Shown here: piece after piece, positions 8,082 through 16,041 of the stretch
Numbering within the stretch: the stretch's first letter is position 1
How the letters are laid out: each line of letters opens with the position of its first letter
NCBI GenBank assembly: GCA_021295675.1
Contig: JAGWBY010000026.1
Span: 16,030-37,769, forward strand
Direction of reading: 5' to 3'
DNA from: Candidatus Latescibacterota bacterium
Lineage (GTDB): Bacteria; Latescibacterota; UBA2968; UBA8231
DNA length: 21,740 bases
Program-made: the position numbers and the translations under genes
The notes under the pieces: model-generated
Databases searched by the model: none
Seen by the model: the letters and a program-made list of their open reading frames with translations, nothing else
Told to the model about the DNA's origin: nothing

Positions 8082-10091
8082 TTAATAGGCAATGCCCACG
8101 GCCAATAGCTGTTTGGCCTGGACGGACTGGGTTTGCAGGGCGATGGAGAGCAGGTAGAGGCCCGGCGGCAGGAGTTGGCCGGTCTCGTCGCGGCCATCGT
8201 AGGTGATCGCCCGCGGGCCGGAGTCTTGCAGGCCCTTGTCGAGGCGGGCGATACGGCGGCCGTCCAAGGCGTACACTTCTAGCGCCACGGGCACCGCACC
8301 GGGAAGGCGGAAGAGCGAATAACGCATCTGGAGCTGGTCGTGGACGCCGTCGCCATTGGGGGTCAGCACCGGTGTGGACAAAGCGAGCGATTGGATGAAA
8401 TCAGGTGTTTCGTCGTTCGCGCCCAATACTCGCAGGCTGTTGGTGGAGACCGCTTCACCGGCGTCGCCGGCGAGGATCGGCTGGGGAAGCGATTCGCTGT
8501 CAGCGGCGAAGATTTCGCCGGTAAAGGTCGAGGCGAATTCAAAGACTTGGGTGGCGAAGATCACGCGGACCGGCGCGTTGTTGGCGCTGGTGACGCGCCG
8601 GGGCAATTGCAGCACCAAACCGTCGTCTTCCGCTACTGCGACTGGATCGACGGGAGCGAGTGGGACGCCCATTTCGAGGCCGCGAAAGGCGGTGGGGTTG
8701 CCGGTGTGGATCCTGAGCGCGTTGAAGCCAGGAGCGGTGCTACCGTCGAATTCGGCCCGCACCTGATAGACGAATTCGGTCTGTTGGCCCAAGGCGACTT
8801 CGGTAAAGCCGCGCTTGGGCTGCGGGTCGTCGCGCCGCGCCACTTCGGCGAAGACCTCGGCGGCCAGTAGGGGCGCGGTCTCGATCCACAGCGAGTCAAG
8901 CCGCAGCCAAGCGTCGAAATCGCGGCTCTCCAAGGAAAGATCCACCTGTAGATGCGATCCGCTCCTGATCCGGATGAGCTGGCCCGATTCGGTAAAAGGC
9001 ACTGACCAGAAAGACCAGTTGGCGGAATCGTAGCCGATGGAGGCGCGAATCCCGGGTCGCGGGTCGCGGTTGAGCTGGGCGGTGAGCGTCTCGTAGGTCT
9101 CGCGCGAAACCTCCTTCTCGCGGCCGATGTTGGTGTATTCGTGGTAGGTCGCCGGGCTGTCGTCGCGGCCAACGCGGACCTTGGCCTTGAGCCAGACGGG
9201 GGCGTCGGGATCTGCGACGACCGCGCCATCGACCAAGCGCAGCGGCGTGCCCGCCCAGTGCAGGCGGCCAAAATTTACGACTTGGCCCAGATCGACTACT
9301 TGGCTGAGATACACAACGCGCTGCGGTATGCCTTGGCCGAAGACCTCAAATCCCCCGATTGAGCCTTTGAGCGCGATGGCTTGGTTGCCTTGGCCGCCGC
9401 AGTCGCGGCAGATGTTGAGGGCTTCCTCGTCGGCCAGCGACAATTGGCGACGCCAGCGGAAGAAGCGGGCGTACTGGCGGGGGAATTCTATCTGCACGGA
9501 GGGTTCGAAGTTGGCACCGACATTGGCGATGGTTTTTTCAAAGAGATCGTTGCCACCCCAGTGAACGGCCGGTTCAGAGTCCGTGCCGATCGAGACATCA
9601 AAAGCCGGGACCGCGTCGAAGGGCAGGGGTGTGCCGTCAGAGCGGAAGCCCTGCGAGGGAGTGAAGAAGCCGAAGCGCACGGCGGGGATCGGCACGGCGG
9701 TGTCGAAGGAGAAGAACGTGGCTCCGACCGATTCGGAACGGGGGGCGTTGTAGGTCGTGGAATCGCGATCAATGAGGAAAACGCCGCTTTGGGTCGGATC
9801 GCCGCCGGCACCGTTCCAGCGGTTCCAGAAGCGGGGTTTCTGGCCATCGACATAGCCGAGGTTGTGCAGAGAGGGATCGCGCCAGAACTCCCAGTTTTCC
9901 AGCAGGTGAATGACGTTTTGGTGCGGCTGCAGGTAAAGCGGCTGGATCGCACCGTCGGCAAAATCGACGAGGACTTGGAGGGAGTCGCGCTGGTCCCACG
10001 CCGCCCCACTGCCGCCCAGTTGCCACTTTGCTACTTGAGCGTGGCTGGGCGCGACGGCGAGAACTAAGATCAAAGGCCAAGCACTGCGCAT
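8082..10091 (-). CDS. Secreted discoidin-like/FlgD-type Ig protein, B paralog of pair II
   Basis: A 669-aa exported protein with signal peptide at about 1-18 (MRSAWPLILVLAVAPSHA) and the B signature QVAKWQLGGSGAAWDQ. The discoidin-like part carries LIDRDSTTYNAP, IPAVRFGFFTPSQGF and QIEFPRQYARFFRWRR. A copy-specific insertion, NICRDCGGQGNQ, sits just before the GSIGGFEVFGQGIPQR strand and is absent from B-I and B-III. The middle region has VVDLGQVVNFGRLHWAG, IGYDSANWSFWS and LDSLWIETAPLLAAE. The terminal module at 577-669 starts TPNGDGVHDQLQMRY, includes YDGRDETG (Y instead of W) and ends VGIAY. The ATG at 10091 has GGAGGT 10 nt upstream. It follows A-I after a 95-nt gap and precedes A-II by 6 nt. 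Confidence 0.83.
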   Translation of the reverse strand: MRSAWPLILVLAVAPSHAQVAKWQLGGSGAAWDQRDSLQVLVDFADGAIQPLYLQPHQNVIHLLENWEFWRDPSLHNLGYVDGQKPRFWNRWNGAGGDPTQSGVFLIDRDSTTYNAPRSESVGATFFSFDTAVPIPAVRFGFFTPSQGFRSDGTPLPFDAVPAFDVSIGTDSEPAVHWGGNDLFEKTIANVGANFEPSVQIEFPRQYARFFRWRRQLSLADEEALNICRDCGGQGNQAIALKGSIGGFEVFGQGIPQRVVYLSQVVDLGQVVNFGRLHWAGTPLRLVDGAVVADPDAPVWLKAKVRVGRDDSPATYHEYTNIGREKEVSRETYETLTAQLNRDPRPGIRASIGYDSANWSFWSVPFTESGQLIRIRSGSHLQVDLSLESRDFDAWLRLDSLWIETAPLLAAEVFAEVARRDDPQPKRGFTEVALGQQTEFVYQVRAEFDGSTAPGFNALRIHTGNPTAFRGLEMGVPLAPVDPVAVAEDDGLVLQLPRRVTSANNAPVRVIFATQVFEFASTFTGEIFAADSESLPQPILAGDAGEAVSTNSLRVLGANDETPDFIQSLALSTPVLTPNGDGVHDQLQMRYSLFRLPGAVPVALEVYALDGRRIARLDKGLQDSGPRAITYDGRDETGQLLPPGLYLLSIALQTQSVQAKQLLAVGIAY

Positions 10092-10186
10092 CGGATACTG
10101 TACCTCCGCCGAGGTGAAATGCTAGCGGGAAGATAACGCAAAAAGAGCCATGCGCCGAATTAAAATTGCCGCTGGGATGCGAAGTC

Positions 10187-12532
10187 CTAATAGGCGACGG
10201 CGATGGTATGCAGCATGGTATCGTCACCGGCGTCGGCACCGAGATCGACGCGCAGGACGTAGATGCCAGGCTCTGCGACTGCGCCACTGGTTTGAGTACC
10301 GTCCCATGTGAAGAGGCGGTGCAATTCCTCGGTGACCGGGGCGAGGACGGCTACTTTGCGTCCGGCGAGGTTGAAGATTTCCACCCGCGGCGCGCGGCCT
10401 TCGGCTTTAAGGACGACGAATCGCACCTCTAGTTGGTCGTTGATGCCGTCGCCGTTGGGCGTGAGTGTCGGCGCGGAGATGAAGAAATCGTCGATGAGCT
10501 GGCTGCTACTGGTCAGTTCGGGCAGCATGACGATATTGGCGCGGCGGGCAGCCGGTTCGACCGATTGCCAGAGGCCCGGATGCGCGCTGGAGCCTAAGTC
10601 CAACGCAAAGAGCGTGGCATTGCGCACTAAGCGGGTGGTAAAGTGGACGCGGACCGAATCGTCTCGGACCGGATCGGGTAAGGCGATGAGCAGGGAGTCG
10701 CCGCGCAGGGAAGCCGCCGCCGAGATGGTTTCGGCACCCTTTTCCACGCTCACGCTGTGCAGATCGATCGGACCTGGTAGGTCGAAGCGCAGTAGGTCGA
10801 AGCCGACGTCATCGGAGCCAGCGCTGGGCAACAGGGTATAGGTGAAGGCCGTGTCCTCGTTGGGTGGGGCACTGCGCGGCTCGATGCGCCCGTGGGCACT
10901 CTGAAGCAGCGCCGCGTCGAATTCGATCGACAGCTCGTTGACTGTGGGTGCGACCTCGGGGTCGTCGGTGGCGAGAATCAACTCCAGTTGCACGAAGCGA
11001 CGCGGACTTTGCGATTTAAAGGTTTCGCCGGAAAATTGGTACACATTGCTCCAAGCGTCCCAGTCCTCGCCGACGACCAACGCGGTGTCGATAGCACCGC
11101 GCAGCACTTTGGGCGAGCTGTTCCATTTTTCTTCGGTGATCTCTTCGCCAATCTTGTTGTAGAACGTAAAGACCGGTGCCAGCGCGTTGCCCGAACGCGA
11201 GCGCAGTTGCATTCTGGTTGCTGGAGGCAGGTCGGCATCCCAGTGCAGGGCCTTGATGACTTTGGGTCGCTCGTCGCCGACGATCTGGCCGAGGTCGATA
11301 AAGCCGGAGCGCAGTGAGACTTGGGCGGGATAGCCCGGTGAGAACAGCATGAACTCGCCCCATTTGGATTCTTGCCAATCGCGGTCGGTCAGGCCGTGCC
11401 AGAACATGTAGCGCATCCTGCGCGGCCTGAATTTATAGCGTATGCGATAGAGGCCATCCGCCTTGGGATTGACGTGCGTGAGCAGGTCGCCGTAGTCGAG
11501 CGGCGCAGGTACGGGCAGGGAAGTGCCTACGCTGAGCGAGCCGTCCGAGACTAGGATGTTGTGACCTGGGCCAGCCGAGCCGCGGTGATAGCCCGCAGTG
11601 CCCTCAAAAGGTTGGAGCACGTAGAGGAACAGTTCATCGACGAAGAACACGGCCCCTAGATCGACGTAGAACCAGGTGCCGGCCTTCTCCCAACCTTGGT
11701 CGCCGCGCCCAGAGGTGATGAGGTTGGTGGTGTTGATATCGGCGTCAAAGAGGTTATTTGGGGCCGCGGCTACCGTGCCGTTGAGAAAGGTGCCGCGCCC
11801 GGCGGTGCCGATGCTGATATTGTCGCCCACGGCGAGTACTTCGACTTCGGCGAGCGCCGCATCTGGGCTCTGGTCTTCGACGACGATACTGATGTACTGA
11901 ATCACTTGGTAGCGGTTTTCAAAAGTTCGATCAATGGCCATAGCTGGATCGACCGTCAGGACGGTATCGGCGGCCGGGTACTCGAGGGGAATGGTCAGGG
12001 AAGTGGCATGGTTGGGCAAGGTGGTGCGATAGACTGGATCGTATTTGAAAACGTCGGCCGTGGCTTGGATGCGCGCTCCGGTGGTGCTATAGACGGTGAA
12101 CTGTCGCAGCGGGCGGGCACCCTCTTGGTCGGGGAAGGTCAGGCGGATGTGGCGGGCGAGCACGGCGCGGCCCAAGTCGATATCGAGGAACCAATCTTTG
12201 AGTTGGTCGGCCGGATCGGGTTGCCAGAAGGTTGCGGGATCGCCGTCGATGGCGTTTGTGGCTGTCGCACTCCCGCTGCCGACCTGCCAGATTCCGCCTG
12301 CTACTTCGCCGCGTTTTTGGGTGGAATGAGTGAAGAGATGGGCGTCGCGGATGGCGTCCACTTCCTTGCGGTATTTGGTCAGACGCAGCACGCCCTCGGC
12401 ATCCACCTGTACTACCCCCGCTGGCATGGTCCAGCTTTGCCATTTTTCTGCGCTGTCGAAACTCAGCATTTCGGTCCAGCCGGGAACGGCCGACGAAGCG
12501 AGCCAAGCTGTAAAGGCAACGAAGAAGCGCAT
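10187..12532 (-). CDS. Secreted discoidin-like/FlgD-type Ig protein, A paralog of pair I
   Basis: A 781-aa exported protein. N-terminal hydrophobic signal at about 1-19 (MRFFVAFTAWLASSAVPGW), then MLSFDSAEKWQSW and LTKYRKEVD. Discoidin-like domain 1 has AIDGDPATFWQPD and DIDLGRAVLARHIRLTF. Domain 2 has LFDADINTTN, YVDLGAVFFVDELFLY and RRMRYMFWHG. The middle region has KVIKALHWDADLPP and SPRRFVQLELILATDDP. The C-terminal module at 691-781 has TPNGDGINDQLEVRF, FTWDGTQTSG, PGIYVLRV and the terminal TIAVAY. Its ATG at 12532 comes one base after the B-I stop (TAAAATG), with no Shine-Dalgarno visible in the end of B-I, so initiation probably depends on ribosomes terminating on B-I. Secreted or surface binding protein by architecture; ligand unknown. 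Confidence 0.84.
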   Translation of the reverse strand: MRFFVAFTAWLASSAVPGWTEMLSFDSAEKWQSWTMPAGVVQVDAEGVLRLTKYRKEVDAIRDAHLFTHSTQKRGEVAGGIWQVGSGSATATNAIDGDPATFWQPDPADQLKDWFLDIDLGRAVLARHIRLTFPDQEGARPLRQFTVYSTTGARIQATADVFKYDPVYRTTLPNHATSLTIPLEYPAADTVLTVDPAMAIDRTFENRYQVIQYISIVVEDQSPDAALAEVEVLAVGDNISIGTAGRGTFLNGTVAAAPNNLFDADINTTNLITSGRGDQGWEKAGTWFYVDLGAVFFVDELFLYVLQPFEGTAGYHRGSAGPGHNILVSDGSLSVGTSLPVPAPLDYGDLLTHVNPKADGLYRIRYKFRPRRMRYMFWHGLTDRDWQESKWGEFMLFSPGYPAQVSLRSGFIDLGQIVGDERPKVIKALHWDADLPPATRMQLRSRSGNALAPVFTFYNKIGEEITEEKWNSSPKVLRGAIDTALVVGEDWDAWSNVYQFSGETFKSQSPRRFVQLELILATDDPEVAPTVNELSIEFDAALLQSAHGRIEPRSAPPNEDTAFTYTLLPSAGSDDVGFDLLRFDLPGPIDLHSVSVEKGAETISAAASLRGDSLLIALPDPVRDDSVRVHFTTRLVRNATLFALDLGSSAHPGLWQSVEPAARRANIVMLPELTSSSQLIDDFFISAPTLTPNGDGINDQLEVRFVVLKAEGRAPRVEIFNLAGRKVAVLAPVTEELHRLFTWDGTQTSGAVAEPGIYVLRVDLGADAGDDTMLHTIAVAY

Positions 12533-12533
12533 T

Positions 12534-14546
12534 TTAGTAGGCGATGCCTAGCGGGTGCAGCAGGCGTTCGCTGATCCCGTCGGATTGCAGCCCCACTTCG
12601 AGCAGGTAGAGGCCGGGCGGCAGAAGCTGTCCTTGGGCGTCGCGTCCGTCCCAGCTAAGGCGCTGCGGTCCAGAAGCCTGCGGTGCAAACGACAGGTGTG
12701 CGACCTGCCGGCCGTCCAGAGAATACGCTCGTAGTTCGACGGGTACGCTAGCGGGCAGGCGGAAGAGGGAATAAGAGACCTGCACTAGGTCGTTTACCTG
12801 GTCGCCGTTGGGAGTCAAAACCGGCGTTGAAAAGCGCAGGTTCTGGATGGCGTTGACGCGACCGCCCTGCGCACTCAGCACGCGCAAGCTATTGGTCGAT
12901 ACGGCGGCCGTGGCATCGCCGCCCCGGATGGGTTGGGGTAGGCTTTCGGTCGCGGTGTCGATGGCCTCGCCTTCAAAGGTCGTGGCGAAGACGAAGACAT
13001 CGGCGGTGAACTCAATGCGGATGGGCGCGTTGTTGCCGGCATGGACCCGCTCGGGCAACTCGATGAGGAATTCGTCGTCGTTGATCTCGACCCGGCGCGG
13101 TTCGACGGGCACCAAGGGATCGCCCATTGCCAGCGTCTGAAGATGGACTCGGCTGCCGGTGCGGATGCGCAGCGCGTCGAAGCCTCGCTCTGAGGTGGCG
13201 AAGTCGGCGCGAATATCGTAGCTGAAGTTGGTCGCCTGCCCTAGAGCCACTTCGGTCAAGCCGCGTGCCTGCGGGTCGTCGAGGCGGGCGACTTCGCCGA
13301 CGATCTGGCGCGCCAGGAGCGGTGCCTGCTCGATCCACAGTGAATCTAGGCGCGTAAAGGCGTCGAAATCCGCGCTATCGAGGGTAATTTTGATTTGGAT
13401 ATGGGAGCCGCTGTGCAGGTTGAGCGGCTGGCCAGACGCGGTGAAGGCCGGCGACCAGAAGGTCCAGTTGTCCTCGTCGTAGGCCACGGACGCCCGGACC
13501 CCAGGCCGATCGCTGGCGACGTAGCCGTAGCCTTGCGACTCCTTGAGGTCAAACTCGTAGCGCTGGCGCGAGACTTCAACCTCGCGGCCCTTGTCGTCGA
13601 ATTCGCGGTAGATGTTGGGGTCTTGGTCGCTACCGGTGCGCACCTCGACGCGCAATCCGACCGCCGCTTCGGGAGCCGGGATCAAGGTGCCGTCCGCCAT
13701 CCGCATGGAGGTCGCCGACCAGAACAGTCGGCCGAAGTTCACTTCCGCGCCCAAATCGATGATTTTGGATAGATATAGTACGCGCTGCGGGACCCCGTGG
13801 GCGTAGAGTTCAAAGTCGCCGATGGTCCCCGGCCGCGCTTGGCCGGATAGCGAGTTTTCTTGGAGGACAAAGGTCGGATCGAGGACGGACTCGTTGCGTC
13901 GCCAGCGGATGAAGCGAACGTATTGGCGGGGCAGGTCGATTTGCACGGTGGGGGACAGGTTTTCGGCGACATTGGCGATAAGCGGGCCAATGCGCGCGTA
14001 GGAGTTGTGCCCATGCCATTCGGGATCGGGTTCAGTGGCGACGCTCACTTCAAAGGCGGGGACCGCATCGTCGGCCAGCGGAGTGCCATCCGAGCGAAAC
14101 CCACGCGGTGGCGTGAAAAAGCCGAAGCGGGTGGCTGGGACGGGCACCGCCACGTCAAAGGTAAACCAGTCGAAGTTCCGCAGGTCCGAAGACGGGGGGT
14201 TGTAGGTGGTGCTGTCGCCATCGATTAGGTACGTGGCATTGTGTACGGTTCGCGAGTCGCCCAAGCCCCGCTTCCAAGCGCGGGGTCGCTGGCCATCGAT
14301 GTAGCCGATTTCGCGGGGAAATTTCCACGGGGACCAGTTGTCGAGGTGCGAAAAGACGGTTTGGGCAGAAGTCAGGTAGATGGGCTGGATGGCCCCGGGG
14401 ACGGAATCGAAGTCGATGAAGATGCGCACCGAATCGCTCGCCGACCATGCAAGGCCACCGCTGCCGCCGAGTTGCCAAGTGCTTATTTGCGCCGACAGAA
14501 CACTGGGCAGCAAGAGTGGGGAGAGGGTGGCAAGGATGCGGCGCAT
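12534..14546 (-). CDS. Secreted discoidin-like/FlgD-type Ig protein, B paralog of pair I (first in cassette array)
   Basis: A 670-aa exported protein. Signal peptide at about 1-19 (MRRILATLSPLLLPSVLSA), then QISTWQLGGSGGLAWS and VFSHLDNWSPW. The discoidin-like part includes LIDGDSTTYNPP, VPATRFGFFTPPRGF and QIDLPRQYVRFIRWRR, then GTIGDFELYAHGVPQR. The middle region has IDLGAEVNFGRLFWSA, PGVRASVAYDEDNWTFWS and LDSLWIEQAPLLARQ. The C-terminal module at 578-670 reads TPNGDQVNDLVQVSY, LSWDGRDAQG and LPPGLYLLEV, and ends LGIAY. It is exactly 93 residues long from TPNGD to the end, as in B-II and B-III. No strong Shine-Dalgarno precedes the ATG at 14546. It is probably the first intact gene of the three-pair operon, 72 nt downstream of the broken dehydratase gene. 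Confidence 0.83.
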   Translation of the reverse strand: MRRILATLSPLLLPSVLSAQISTWQLGGSGGLAWSASDSVRIFIDFDSVPGAIQPIYLTSAQTVFSHLDNWSPWKFPREIGYIDGQRPRAWKRGLGDSRTVHNATYLIDGDSTTYNPPSSDLRNFDWFTFDVAVPVPATRFGFFTPPRGFRSDGTPLADDAVPAFEVSVATEPDPEWHGHNSYARIGPLIANVAENLSPTVQIDLPRQYVRFIRWRRNESVLDPTFVLQENSLSGQARPGTIGDFELYAHGVPQRVLYLSKIIDLGAEVNFGRLFWSATSMRMADGTLIPAPEAAVGLRVEVRTGSDQDPNIYREFDDKGREVEVSRQRYEFDLKESQGYGYVASDRPGVRASVAYDEDNWTFWSPAFTASGQPLNLHSGSHIQIKITLDSADFDAFTRLDSLWIEQAPLLARQIVGEVARLDDPQARGLTEVALGQATNFSYDIRADFATSERGFDALRIRTGSRVHLQTLAMGDPLVPVEPRRVEINDDEFLIELPERVHAGNNAPIRIEFTADVFVFATTFEGEAIDTATESLPQPIRGGDATAAVSTNSLRVLSAQGGRVNAIQNLRFSTPVLTPNGDQVNDLVQVSYSLFRLPASVPVELRAYSLDGRQVAHLSFAPQASGPQRLSWDGRDAQGQLLPPGLYLLEVGLQSDGISERLLHPLGIAY

Positions 14547-14565
14547 GGGCAGGACTCGCGGGAGA

Positions 14566-14608
14566 CAGACGATCTTATAGAAGGTAAATACGCAAAATCG
14601 GTCGTCTG
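14566..14608 (-). promoter_or_regulatory. Possible promoter/operator before the cassette array
   Basis: In the 72-nt gap before B-I, the minus strand holds TATAAG (14579-14574), a plausible -10 element. It lies inside a perfect 7-bp inverted repeat, CAGACGA at 14566-14572 and TCGTCTG at 14602-14608. No convincing -35 element is found at 16-18 nt spacing. A factor-recognised promoter or an operator is possible, and chance cannot be excluded. Confidence 0.25.
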
Positions 14609-14618
14609 GACAAGCGGC

Positions 14619-15817
14619 CTAGGCCCTGAATGGCACCAGCCAATCCTCCTCGATCCCTAGATCAAAGCCCGGTCCGCGCGGCACAAATTCCAGATAGCTG
14701 TCTTGAGGCACCAGCGCCCCCGGCTCGGATACTTCCTCCAGCGGGATGCCTGGATCCGAGCCGATGTAGTATTCGCCCCAGGGCGTGTTGGGCATTGCCC
14801 AAGTCAAGTGCTGGCCATAGGGATCGCGCCCGCCGCCGTGGAGGCAGACTTCAAGGCCGGCGGCCTCGGCCATGTGGCAGATTTTGATACAGGCGGTCAG
14901 CCCGCCGACCCAATGAATATCGGGTTGCAGCACGTCGAGGGCGCGGTGCTCGATCATTTGCTGGTAGGGATAGTGGGTGTAGAAGTGTTCGCCGCTGGCC
15001 AGCGTTTGCCAAGGCAGGCACTCTTTGAGTTTGATGTGACTTTTGACGTCTTCGGGGATCAGGCACTCCTCCAGCCAGCGCAACTTGTAGGGTCTGAGGC
15101 GCTCGGCTAGGCGGACGCTGTATTCGACGTCAAAGGCCATGTAGCAGTCGAGCTCAATTCGCGGACTTCGGCGACCCGCCGCTCGTTTTGGTCTAGGCCC
15201 CACAGGCCGTCGGCCGGGCCGTACTGGCAGGGGAGTTTGAAGGCGCGGAAGCCCAGTTCGCGGTACCAATCGACGTCGTCGCCGGTGGCGTAGGTGAAAA
15301 TCCGCTCGCGGGCTGGGCCGCCGATGAGCTGGTACACGGGTTTTTGTTGCAGCTTGCCGGCCAGATCCCACAGCGCTAAGTCCACGGCGCTGATGGCGAC
15401 GGTGGCGATGCCGACGGTGCCGAAGGGTTTGGAGACGCGGAACATCATATCCCACAGCTTGTCGATGGCCAGGCAGTCCTCGCCTATGAGGATGTGGGCG
15501 AAAGCGTCTTCGACGACCACGGCGACAGGCCGACCCGCAGCCGTGCCCAAGCCCCAAGTGCCGTCCTCGGCCGTGACTTTGACTGCGAAGCCGGGCCATT
15601 GTTGGGCGGCGTAGAGTTGGCGACGGGGCTTGAAGCGCGGGAAGCGCGACATCGGGTTGGCCACTTCAATTTCGGTGGGCCAGGCCTTGCGGCGGGGTTG
15701 GCTCTGCTGGGCAGGGGCCGTCGAAGCGGAGAGCGTCGAGCCGGCTTGGGAACGGGCGCTGAGCGAAGGGCCGTCGGGGCGTTGGATGCGGACTAGGTCG
15801 ATGGATTTGATTTTCAT
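14619..15817 (-). pseudogene. L-rhamnonate dehydratase-like enolase-superfamily gene, frameshifted
   Basis: Two overlapping reading frames together make one enolase-superfamily protein of the rhamnonate dehydratase (RhmD) type, which would dehydrate L-rhamnonate or a related sugar acid to a 2-keto-3-deoxy acid. The N-terminal frame (start ATG 15817) carries VANPMSRF, FAVKVTAEDGTWGLG, ISAVDLALWDLAGK and YATGDDVDWYRELGFRAFKLP. The C-terminal frame carries ELDCYM, WLEECL and SGEHFY (three metal acids plus His), QPDIHWVGG, and CLHGGGRDPYGQH with the probable base histidine. The frames join at about 15157-15165, where VRE runs straight into IELDCYM. From memory of the family, about seven to eight residues normally lie between them, so the defect fits a loss of about 22 nt. 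All catalytic motifs are otherwise intact, so a recent mutation or an assembly error are both possible. As read, the first frame ends after 236 residues and would be inactive. Confidence 0.8.
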
Positions 15818-15912
15818 TGCTTTAGATGCCTTAGAGCTAAATTTCCGTGAATGTATCCATGATGTTAGTCATAGAACGATCTTGAAACCCTGCGAAAGGA
15901 AGGATTGATCCC

Positions 15913-16008
15913 ATGAGTGGTCGCCGTCCCTTTAGTGAGTTGACCAAAGACTTCACGTCGGAGCGCCGTCAGCGCATTGAGGCGAAAAAGGCCGAGTTGC
16001 GGAGTTAG
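15913..16008 (+). pseudogene. N-terminal remnant of an antitoxin-like (HigA/XRE type) gene
   Basis: A 31-codon frame, MSGRRPFSELTKDF then TSERRQRIEAKKAELRS, preceded by AAGGAAGG 9 nt upstream of ATG. The sequence looks like the N-terminal arm of XRE-type antitoxins, in which a pattern such as F-S-x-L-x-K-D-F-[ST]-x-E-R and a lysine/glutamate-rich helix lead into the helix-turn-helix domain. Here a TAG follows at once and no helix-turn-helix is found in any frame downstream. The next gene runs in the opposite direction, so the rest of the gene and any toxin partner are missing. It could alternatively be a genuine 31-aa peptide. Family assignment is from memory of similar N-termini. Confidence 0.5.
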
Positions 16009-16041
16009 CGGGTAGTCTGCCGGTAGCTTTGCTGGGTGATT

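Noticed and set aside
9381..10067. Plus-strand open frame of 228 codons over B-II
   Set aside because: No recognisable domain or ribosome site, and it lies exactly opposite a well-supported secreted protein.
10092..10186. Terminator or attenuator between A-I and B-II
   Set aside because: No stem followed by a T-run on the minus strand was found; the gap looks like a plain spacer with a Shine-Dalgarno at its end.
11696..12574. Long plus-strand open frame of 292 codons
   Set aside because: Antisense to A-I, whose signal peptide, domains and tail match its paralogs. The plus frame has low-complexity Gly/Asp content and no counterpart over A-III; it is a G/C-driven shadow.
15170..15599. N-terminal part of the 326-codon frame within the dehydratase gene
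   Set aside because: Arg/Gly/His-rich out-of-frame translation; only the portion downstream of the frameshift (about 15165 to 14619) matches the enolase family.
16006..16030. GGTAG...GGTAG short direct repeat after the antitoxin remnant
   Set aside because: Only five bases; too short to be an attachment site or target duplication.
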